Shown: one piece after another, positions 25,727-32,727 of the stretch
How positions within the stretch are numbered: the stretch's first letter is position 1
Layout: the number at the start of each line of letters is the position of its first letter
DNA from: Chloroflexota bacterium
GTDB taxonomy: Bacteria; Chloroflexota; Dehalococcoidia; Tepidiformales; Tepidiformaceae
Direction: 5' to 3'
DNA: 64,000 bases
Assembly: GCA_026702615.1 (NCBI GenBank)
Contig: JAPPBY010000014.1
Location: 93,555 to 157,554, forward strand
Notes under the pieces: generated by a model
What the model saw: the letters and a program-made list of their open reading frames with translations, nothing else
Told to the model about the DNA's origin: nothing
The model's database searches: none
Program-made: the position numbers and the translations under genes

Positions 25727-27285
25727 CCGACGATCCCGCCCGCCTCGCTGTCTGGAACGCGCTCCTCGCTTCGGCAGCGGAAGAGATGGGGGTGACGCTG
25801 TGGCGCACAAGCCACTCTCCCAACATCCGCGAGCGCCGCGACTTCTCCTGCGCCGTCTTCGATGCGAACGGTGAGATGGTGGCGCAGGCCGCTCACATCC
25901 CCGTCCACCTGGGAGCGATGCCGGAGTCGATCGCCGCGGTCTCCACGCTTGCCCCCTGGAGCGAGGGAGACGTGGCCATCGTCAACGACCCATACCTTGG
26001 TGGCACCCACCTCCCCGACGTGACGCTGGTGGCGCCCGTGTTCTCCGGCGACGAGCTCATCGGTTTCGTCGCCAACCGCGCGCACCACGCCGACATCGGA
26101 GGCATGTCGGCAGGTTCGATGCCGGTCGCCACGGAGCTGTACCAGGAGGGCGTCATCATCCCGCCCCTCAAGCTGCGCGAGGCGGGACGGCTGAACGAGG
26201 CGCTTTTCGCGCTCATCCTGCGGAACGTCCGCACGCCCGCCGAACGTCGTGGCGACTTCGACGCCCAGCTCGGGGCGCTCAGTACCGGGGCCGCTCGCCT
26301 CCAGGCGCTTGCCACCCGCTACGGAAGCGACGAGCTCGCGCGCTGGATGGCCGCTCTCACCGACTACGCCGAGCGGCTCACGCGGGCGGCCCTCGCCGAG
26401 GTCCCGGAGGGCGATTACCCGGCCGAGGACGTGATGGAGGGCGCGGACGGAACGCTGCTCCCCATCTGTGCCCGGGTTTCCTTACGCGGGGACGAGGTCA
26501 CGGTCGACTTCAGCGGCTCGGCGGAGGAGCAGGCCGCCTCGATCAACGCCGTGGCGGCGGTCACGCGATCGGCGGTGGCCTACTGCGTGCGCTGCCTCCT
26601 GCCCCCGGATGCTCCCTCCAACGCGGGCGTCTTCCGGCCCATCGAGGTCGTCCTTCCCGAGGGCTCGATCGTGAACGCCCGGCCCCAGCGCGCCGTTTCC
26701 GCCGGCAACGTCGAGACCTCGCAGCGCGTGACCGATGTCGTGCTCGCCGCCTTTGCACAGGCGTTGCCGGAACGCATTCCAGCGGCCAGCGCGGGCACGA
26801 TGAGCAACTTCACGTTTGGCGGCGTGCGACCCGACGGTGAACCCTTCGCCTACTACGAGACGGTCCCGGGCGGGGCTGGTGCGGGCCCCGAAGGAGATGG
26901 CGAGAGCGGCGTACAGACGCACATGACCAACACCGCCAACACGCCCGCCGAGTCGATCGAGAACGCCTTTCCTGTACGCGTGTGGCGCTTCGAGCTGCGC
27001 GACGGGACCGGGGGCAACGGGCGGCACCGTGGGGGTGACGGGGTCGTGCGCGAGATCGAATTCCTGACGGACGCAGACGTCTCCCTTGTCGGCGACCGCA
27101 GGGCCGTCGGGCCACCGGGGACGCAGGGCGGAGAGGCCGCCCAACACGGCGAGAACACGCTGGTCCGCGCGAACGGGGAGCGCGAGCCCCTTGCCGGCCA
27201 GCAGCAGCTTCGGGTAGAGGCCGGCGACCGCGTGGAGGTCCGCACACCCGGTGGAGGAGGCTGGGGTAAGGACGCCCACGCCTGA
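25723..27285 (+). CDS. hyuB: hydantoinase B/oxoprolinase subunit B
   Basis: The 520-residue protein has family motifs RTSHSPNIRERRDFSCAVFD, IVNDPYLGGTHLPDVTLV, VANRAHHADIGGM and a glycine-rich end ELRDGTGGNGRHRGGDG with VRTPGGGGWG. It partners HyuA, whose stop overlaps its ATG (ATGA). Together they should open an amide ring or carboxylate a ketone at the expense of ATP. No third small subunit is present, which favours a hydantoinase or oxoprolinase over acetone carboxylase. Confidence 0.9.
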   Translation: MTDDPARLAVWNALLASAAEEMGVTLWRTSHSPNIRERRDFSCAVFDANGEMVAQAAHIPVHLGAMPESIAAVSTLAPWSEGDVAIVNDPYLGGTHLPDVTLVAPVFSGDELIGFVANRAHHADIGGMSAGSMPVATELYQEGVIIPPLKLREAGRLNEALFALILRNVRTPAERRGDFDAQLGALSTGAARLQALATRYGSDELARWMAALTDYAERLTRAALAEVPEGDYPAEDVMEGADGTLLPICARVSLRGDEVTVDFSGSAEEQAASINAVAAVTRSAVAYCVRCLLPPDAPSNAGVFRPIEVVLPEGSIVNARPQRAVSAGNVETSQRVTDVVLAAFAQALPERIPAASAGTMSNFTFGGVRPDGEPFAYYETVPGGAGAGPEGDGESGVQTHMTNTANTPAESIENAFPVRVWRFELRDGTGGNGRHRGGDGVVREIEFLTDADVSLVGDRRAVGPPGTQGGEAAQHGENTLVRANGEREPLAGQQQLRVEAGDRVEVRTPGGGGWGKDAHA

Positions 27286-27328
27286 CCATCGACGGCTGAC
27301 TCGCTGATCCCCTATCGTGGACAGTGCC

Positions 27329-27766
27329 ATGCCCGACCGCATCGATCGCGAGATCGAGGAGATCCTGGCCCGCCTCGGAGAGGAGCCTCCCAAGCCGGGC
27401 GAGGAGCCGATCTCGCTGGAAAGCCGGAGGCGGGAACGGGGCCAACCGTTCTCGTCCCGCATCGCGTCGGCGTTCGGTCTCAAGGTGAACGGTCCGACTC
27501 CCGCCTCGATGCTCTTCACGGGGGCCGGGGTGATGGTGGCGGGTCTCATCCTGGCCGCCATCTGGGCCGCACTGATCTGGATGGCCTTCATCGGCGTCGT
27601 GCTCTTCCTTGCCGCGTTCATCTGGTCGTTCGTGCGCCCGCGGCGCGCCGCTGTCTCTGCCCCGCCCGCCGCGAAGGGCGCTCATTGGCGGGGACGTTAC
27701 GTCGAGTACGAGCCCACCCCACCGGGCGTCCTGGCACGGATCAGGCGTGCGTTTCGCCGTCGCTAA
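27329..27766 (+). CDS. small membrane protein of unknown function
   Basis: The 145-residue protein begins with a charged helix (MPDRIDREIEEILARLGEE) of the kind seen in DUF3040-like or SpoIIIJ-linked membrane proteins. It has two close hydrophobic segments at about residues 60-100 and a basic C-terminus. No catalytic motif is seen. A TATCGT hexamer ten bases upstream may be its -10. Confidence 0.6.
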   Translation: MPDRIDREIEEILARLGEEPPKPGEEPISLESRRRERGQPFSSRIASAFGLKVNGPTPASMLFTGAGVMVAGLILAAIWAALIWMAFIGVVLFLAAFIWSFVRPRRAAVSAPPAAKGAHWRGRYVEYEPTPPGVLARIRRAFRRR

Positions 27767-27803
27767 GGGCGACAACCAACGCGTCGCCCCTCCCGGACTG
27801 CTC

Positions 27804-29141
27804 ATGACCACTCGATTCGTGATTGCCATCGTGCTGGCCACGGTGCTTGCGACGGCCTGCTCGAGTGGCGGTTCCGAGGACGCGTCCCCTACACCGGAGG
27901 GCCCCGCATCGACGACTACCGCAACGCCCACCGCTGCCGATGCCACACCGACCGAGACGGCAACCCCGTCCGCCGCACTCCCCGAAGTCGGCGAGCGCCT
28001 CGACCACAACCTGGACAACGCGATGGAGCACGTGCGTGTGCTCTCGGTAGCGATCGGCGAGAGGGTGTCCGGCTCGCAGGAGGCCAGGGAGACAGTTGCA
28101 TACATCGCCGAAGCGTTCCGGAGCTACGGCTACGCGGTCGAGGTGATGGAGTTCACGTATGAGACGCGCTTCCGGCAGGCGACCGTCACGGTCGGTGGAG
28201 AAACGATCGAAGGGGTTGCGCTGAATGGCGAGGCCACCTCGGCGAAGTCGGCCGAGGGGCGGGCGGTCGATGGTGGGCTCACCGGCAACGCTTCTTTTGG
28301 TGGCGCGATCCCGATTGGGAGCCGGAACACGTCCCGCCCGCAGGACGCCATGATGTACATGGCCGCCGCCAGGGACGGGGCATCGGGGCTCGTGATCGTG
28401 AACCACGAACCCTGGCGGCTGGCCGGGTTCCCGATTCCCGCCCGCGACGCCATACCCGTCGTCCTCGTGGCTCACACCGAGGCAGATCGCTTCTCGCGGG
28501 CGATCGCGGAGGGAGCCTCCATCATCATCGAAATCGGCCCCGCGCGTCCGGTGGCCATGAACGTCATCGCCCGCCCCGGCGAGGACGCTCGCTGCGACAT
28601 CCTCGCAGGAGGGCACCACGACACCGTGTCGGCATCGCCTGGGGCGGTCGACAACGCCAGCGGCGTCGCCATCGTCCTCGAGCTGGCTCGCGCCTTTGCC
28701 AGCGACGGGCTCGACGAGGGGCTCTGTTTCGCAACGTTCGGTGCGGAGGAATCGGGCTTGTTCGGGAGCAGGGCGCTGGCCCGGAGCCTGGCCGAGGACG
28801 GCCAACTCCCGAAGATCATGGTCAACTTCGACGTGACTGCGCGGGGCGACGCCATCGAGGTCATCGGTACGCGGGCGCTGGTGGACCGGACGGTCGCGCT
28901 CCTCGAGCGGGAGGGTTTGCCCGCCTATGCGTCGGACCTGCCGGAGGGGTACGGAAGCGACCACTCGAGCTTCGCTGATGTGGGAGTCCCCGTGCTCTTC
29001 TTCTCCGACGGTGACGTTTCGCTTATCCACACACCCGCCGATGTCATCGACCTCGTCGAGCCGGATGCCCTCGACCGGATTGGCGATGGCGCCGCCCTGA
29101 TGTTGAGCGTTCTGCTGGCCGAGATTGCCGGAGGCCCCTAG
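27804..29141 (+). CDS. M28-family zinc aminopeptidase, lipoprotein
   Basis: The 445-residue protein has a lipoprotein signal (lipobox LATAC, Cys near 18) and a Thr/Pro-rich linker. A protease-associated-like segment around GASGLVIVNHEP follows, then the M28 catalytic domain. The zinc and catalytic residues lie in GGHHDTVSASPGAVDNASG, FGAEESGLFGS, NFDVTARGD and YGSDHSSF. The final His is in SLIHTPADVIDLV. It probably cleaves peptides outside the cell, anchored to the membrane. The ATG at 27804 is selected because the signal peptide begins there; the open frame continues upstream. Confidence 0.87.
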   Translation: MTTRFVIAIVLATVLATACSSGGSEDASPTPEGPASTTTATPTAADATPTETATPSAALPEVGERLDHNLDNAMEHVRVLSVAIGERVSGSQEARETVAYIAEAFRSYGYAVEVMEFTYETRFRQATVTVGGETIEGVALNGEATSAKSAEGRAVDGGLTGNASFGGAIPIGSRNTSRPQDAMMYMAAARDGASGLVIVNHEPWRLAGFPIPARDAIPVVLVAHTEADRFSRAIAEGASIIIEIGPARPVAMNVIARPGEDARCDILAGGHHDTVSASPGAVDNASGVAIVLELARAFASDGLDEGLCFATFGAEESGLFGSRALARSLAEDGQLPKIMVNFDVTARGDAIEVIGTRALVDRTVALLEREGLPAYASDLPEGYGSDHSSFADVGVPVLFFSDGDVSLIHTPADVIDLVEPDALDRIGDGAALMLSVLLAEIAGGP

Positions 29142-29161
29142 CGAACCTAGCATGGCTCACG

Positions 29162-29743
29162 GTGCTCACCCGAACGTTCGCTGTGGCCTGTCTCCTCGCC
29201 GTGCTCGTCGCGGGCTGCGGGGACGACGACGATGTGGTTGAGCCGCAGGGGCGTCCCACGCTGAGCGACCCCGCAAGCGTTCCCACAGCCGTGCCCGACG
29301 AGGAACGCGACCCCTTCATCATCGATTCGGCACACGTGTACGCCCCCGGTCACACGCCGCCCGCCACCGTCGAGCCGGAGCCGCAACCGGCGCGCACCTA
29401 CGTCGTCCGGGAAGGGGACAACTGCGGCGCCATCGCCACGCAGCACAACATCACCATCGCGGAGTTGCTCGCGGCGAACCCCCGCATCAACGAGGACTGC
29501 ACGAACCTCCACGTCGACGAAACCCTCAACATTCCGCCGGCGGACCCGGACGTCGTGACGGAAGAGGAAGTCGAGGAGCGCCCGGGCGCGGGACGGACCT
29601 ACATCGTCGTGCCGGGCGATACGTGCGTTGCCATCGCCCAAGACCACGACATCTCCGTGCAGACGTTCATGGTCGCGAACGGGCTGGACGAGGAGTCCTG
29701 CCTCACGCTCCAGGTCGGGCAGGAAGTGACTATTCCGGAGTAA
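29162..29743 (+). CDS. LysM-domain lipoprotein
   Basis: The 193-residue protein has a signal sequence ending LVAGC (lipobox) and an acidic Pro-rich spacer. Two LysM modules follow: YVVREGDNCGAIATQHNIT and a second one starting YIVVPGDTCVAIAQDHDIS. Each has a pair of cysteines that can form a disulphide. LysM binds N-acetylglucosamine in peptidoglycan, so it is likely a wall-associated lipoprotein. The start is GTG. TAGCAT ends eight bases upstream. It overlaps the convergent CoA-transferase gene by 14 bases at the 3' end. Confidence 0.8.
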   Translation: MLTRTFAVACLLAVLVAGCGDDDDVVEPQGRPTLSDPASVPTAVPDEERDPFIIDSAHVYAPGHTPPATVEPEPQPARTYVVREGDNCGAIATQHNITIAELLAANPRINEDCTNLHVDETLNIPPADPDVVTEEEVEERPGAGRTYIVVPGDTCVAIAQDHDISVQTFMVANGLDEESCLTLQVGQEVTIPE

Positions 29744-30953
29744 GGCCGCGCAACTCCGCCAGCACCTCTTCGGTGTGTTCCCCCAGCTTCGGGGCGGGGC
29801 GGCGCAGCTCCCAGGGGCTCGCGGTGAGCACGTAGGGCGCGCCCGGCATCAGCGCCTCCCCATCCAACCCCTCGCCCGTCGTCGCGACGAAGTGGCCGCG
29901 GTCGTGCAGGTGGGGGTCGTCGACGGCCTCGTCGGGGGAGCGCACGGTGCCCCAGGGGAGGCCGCACGCCTGCGAGCCGCGGTACACCTCTTCGGCATCG
30001 AGGGTGCCGACGAAGCTTGAGACCTCCGCGAAGATCTCCTTCGCCTCGGGCGTGCCACGGGCGGCCATGCGGTTCATGGGGTCGTCGAAGCGCTCCTCGT
30101 CGAAGTTCGCGCCGAAGCCGTGCGACTGCATCCAGCGCTTCAGCTTCCCCCACGACTCGTTGCTGCGCCCGATGTTGAAGACGAGCACGTCCTTGCCGTC
30201 GCGGGCGCGGTGAATCCAGGGCTCGGTGCGGACGGTAGCCGCGTGCCGGCCGGTCTGGCGGATGATGTTCGTCTTCGTGTAGAGCCAGTGCGGGAGGCCG
30301 ACCTCGGTGGCGGAGGAGAGGGCCTCGTGCATGGAGCAGTCGATGTACTGGCCCTCGCCGCCGGCGTCGCGGCCCAGAAGGGCGGTGAGGATGCCCATGG
30401 CGGCGAAGTGGGCGCCGGTGTTGTAGGCCTGGTCGCCCTTGCCGTGGATGGGCGGGGCGCCGGGGGCGTCCTCGGGGTCGTAGCCGTTCATGTTCATGGG
30501 GCCGCCGGCGGCCAGCGCGACGAGGTCGGTGACGCGGTAGTGCGCCCAGGGGCCGTCCTGGCCGAAGGGGGTAAGGGCGCAGTGGATGAGGCGGGGATTG
30601 GCGGCGGCGAGCGTGTCGTAGCCGAGGCCGAGGGCGGCGGCGCGGCCGGGGGGCAGGGCCTCGAGGAAGACATCGGCGCGGGCGAGGAGGGCGCGGGCGG
30701 TCTCGCGGTCGGATTCGGAGCCCTCGAGGTCGAGGACGGCGGAGCGCTTGTTCGTGTTGTGGTACCAGAAGTTGAGCGAACGGTTGGGGCCGGGCTCGTC
30801 GTTGACGAAGGGGCCGACGCGACGCGCCTCCGAGCCTTCGGGGGGTTCGATCTTGACGACATCGGCGCCCATGTCGGCGAGGAGCTTGCCGGCGTATTGC
30901 CCCAGCTCGTCGGCGATCTCGACGACGCGCAGGCCGGCCACAGGACCGCTCAC
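29730..30953 (-). CDS. family III CoA-transferase (CaiB/BaiF)
   Basis: The 407-residue protein has GLRVVEIADELGQYAGKLLA, DMGADVVKIEPPEGSEARR and the catalytic-Asp region GKGDQAYNTGAHFAAMGI, followed by GGEGQYIDCSMHEAL. It transfers CoA between carboxylic acids through an enzyme-bound anhydride. The GTG start overlaps the stop of the preceding paralogue by four bases, so the two may form a heteromer. The substrate is unknown. Confidence 0.87.
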   Translation of the reverse strand: MSGPVAGLRVVEIADELGQYAGKLLADMGADVVKIEPPEGSEARRVGPFVNDEPGPNRSLNFWYHNTNKRSAVLDLEGSESDRETARALLARADVFLEALPPGRAAALGLGYDTLAAANPRLIHCALTPFGQDGPWAHYRVTDLVALAAGGPMNMNGYDPEDAPGAPPIHGKGDQAYNTGAHFAAMGILTALLGRDAGGEGQYIDCSMHEALSSATEVGLPHWLYTKTNIIRQTGRHAATVRTEPWIHRARDGKDVLVFNIGRSNESWGKLKRWMQSHGFGANFDEERFDDPMNRMAARGTPEAKEIFAEVSSFVGTLDAEEVYRGSQACGLPWGTVRSPDEAVDDPHLHDRGHFVATTGEGLDGEALMPGAPYVLTASPWELRRPAPKLGEHTEEVLAELRGLTPE

Positions 30954-32185
30954 ATGAACACCCCCGCTTCCGCGAACTCGCCGATCTCCGCCTCCGACAG
31001 GTCGAGCGCTTCGGACAGGATCTCTCGCGTGTGCTCGCCGATACGGGGGGCGGCGCGCTGCAGGACGCCGGGGGTAGAGGAGAGGCGGGGGGCGACGCCG
31101 TCGTGGGTGGTGTCGCCCATGTCGGGGTGGGGGAGGGTCTGCCACCAGCCGCGGGCGGCGAACTGGGGGTCGCTTTCGACGCGGTCCCCGGGCTTCTGGC
31201 AGACGGCGGCGCGCACCCCCGCGGCTTGCAGGAGGGCCATCAGGTCGTAGTCGTCGCGTTCGGCGGTCCAGGCGGCGATGTGCTCGTCGAGGGCGTCCTG
31301 GTTGGCACGACGGTCCGCGTTCGACCCGAAACGTGCGTCGCGGGACCATGCGGGTTCGCCCATGGCGCGGACGAGGGCTTCCCACTCGGCGTCGTTGGTG
31401 ACGGCCACGGCGATCCAGCGGTCCTCACCGGCGCAGGGGTAGGTGTTGTGGGGGGCGACGGCGGGCTCCCAGGCGCGGTTGCCGGGGGGCAGTCCCTCGC
31501 GACGCCAGCTGCGGCCGTTGACGGTGCGGTCGAGGACGGCGGGGCCGTTGAGCACGGTGGCGGCCTCGACCTGGGACATATCGATGTGCTGGCCCTCGCC
31601 GGTGCGGTGGCGGTGGTGGAGGGCCATGAGGATGGCGATAGCGGCGGAGTAGCCGGCGGTGTGGTCCATGAAGCTGTAGCCCCAGCCGGCGGGGGTGAGG
31701 CCGGGGAGGCCGGAGGTGAGGGTGAGGCCGCCGAGGGCCTGGGCGGTGGGTCCCCAGGTGGTGTGATCGCGGTCGCGGCCGGTGTGCCCGAAGCCCGAGA
31801 TGGAGCAGTAGATGATGCGTTCGTTGAGTTGGCGCATCTCGGGGTAGTCGAGCTCCCAGGAGGCGAGCGTTCCAGCGGAGAAGTTCTCGATGACGACATC
31901 GGAGACGGCGATGAGGCGCTTCAACAGGTCCATGCCGAAGGGGTGGCGGACGTTGAGGAGGATGCTGCGCTTGTTGCGGTTGACGTAGTTGAAGAAGCCG
32001 GAGTTGTTGAGGGTGGGGCTATCGCCGACGATGGGGCGTCCGAGGCGGATAGGGTCGACGGCCTGCTCGTGCTCGACCTTGATGACATCGGCGCCGAAAT
32101 CGGCGAGGTACCGGGTGGCGGTGGGTCCGGCGATGATCCAGGTGAGGTCGATGACGCGGATGCCGGAGAGGGGGAGGCCGGGCAT
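30950..32185 (-). CDS. family III CoA-transferase (CaiB/BaiF)
   Basis: The 411-residue protein carries IRVIDLTWIIAGPTATRYLA, DFGADVIKVEHE, NRNKRSILLNVR and FMDHTAGYSAAIAILMAL, whose Asp is the expected nucleophile. GEGQHIDMSQVEA follows. It is the first gene of a two-gene unit with the paralogue downstream. The spread of a fixed Asp in both proteins means either could be active. Upstream is a 327-base gap and then the lower-GC island on the other strand. Confidence 0.88.
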   Translation of the reverse strand: MPGLPLSGIRVIDLTWIIAGPTATRYLADFGADVIKVEHEQAVDPIRLGRPIVGDSPTLNNSGFFNYVNRNKRSILLNVRHPFGMDLLKRLIAVSDVVIENFSAGTLASWELDYPEMRQLNERIIYCSISGFGHTGRDRDHTTWGPTAQALGGLTLTSGLPGLTPAGWGYSFMDHTAGYSAAIAILMALHHRHRTGEGQHIDMSQVEAATVLNGPAVLDRTVNGRSWRREGLPPGNRAWEPAVAPHNTYPCAGEDRWIAVAVTNDAEWEALVRAMGEPAWSRDARFGSNADRRANQDALDEHIAAWTAERDDYDLMALLQAAGVRAAVCQKPGDRVESDPQFAARGWWQTLPHPDMGDTTHDGVAPRLSSTPGVLQRAAPRIGEHTREILSEALDLSEAEIGEFAEAGVFM

Positions 32186-32512
32186 GGGAGGGGATGATAC
32201 GCGGGCGTGTGGGGCCCCGGTCCCGGTCAGACGTTGGGCGCTGCGGTCCCACCCGGCCCGTTCGTGCTACGACTCGTCACCGTAGTCCAGACCCAGCGGC
32301 AGCCTTTGGCGGGAGGGTGGGGTCGGGGGACGGGAGGGGGAAGGGGTGGGTGGCACGGGGGGAAACAGACGCAAACGTCCGTTTCGGCTTGCAAGCCAAG
32401 CCTAACCACATGGCCCGGTCTCCCGTGCTAGCCTTGGGGTACACAGTCGTGTCCCGCGCCTGGCCCAAGCGGGCGGGGGAGACTCCCCAAGACTACGAAA
32501 GAGAGCCGAACT
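32186..32512. other. intergenic DNA with G-tracts and palindromes
   Basis: No gene is seen. From 32310 to 32362 the + strand carries at least seven runs of three to six G, a strong quadruplex-forming pattern. Right after it are AAACG-TC-CGTTT (32373-32384) and the perfect 12-bp palindrome GGCTTGCAAGCC (32386-32397). A TAGCCT hexamer (32429-32434) could be a -10 for the rightward genes. The region separates divergent transcription units and marks the left edge of the lower-GC block. Confidence 0.6.
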
Positions 32513-32710
32513 ATGGCCAAAGAAGAGAGTGTCTACGTGTTTCGCTTTGTGGATGGCAGCACGGTCGAAGTCGAAGCCCAAGGGGTGCGGAGTGCCAATG
32601 GGGCCTTCTTGTGCCACGTTGGCGAGCAGCGGGTTGCTGTGTTCACACACAAGGACGTTGCTGGCTGGTGGCAAAAGGATGCCTACGTGCGCTCAAGCAG
32701 CGCCAACTAG
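32513..32710 (+). CDS. small hypothetical protein upstream of the OLD-type nuclease
   Basis: The 65-residue protein reads as a compact beta-rich domain: YVFRFVDGSTVEVEAQGVRS, FLCHVGEQRVAVFTHKDVAG and WWQKDAYV. No known family is firmly recognised. It starts at ATG 32513 after a weak AAAGAGAG site and ends 17 bases before the nuclease gene, so the two are probably co-transcribed. Base composition is less GC-rich than the housekeeping genes. Confidence 0.55.
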   Translation: MAKEESVYVFRFVDGSTVEVEAQGVRSANGAFLCHVGEQRVAVFTHKDVAGWWQKDAYVRSSSAN

Positions 32711-32727
32711 CGCCCAAGCTGGCAGCA

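Noticed and set aside
26810..28105. 431-codon minus-strand frame across hyuB and the M28 peptidase start
   Set aside because: Antisense to two genes with clear family motifs; no domain is recognisable.
29023..29031. Perfect DnaA box TTATCCACA as an origin
   Set aside because: It is a single copy inside the M28 peptidase coding sequence (LIHT codons), with no cluster of boxes, no AT-rich unwinding region and no dnaA or dnaN nearby.
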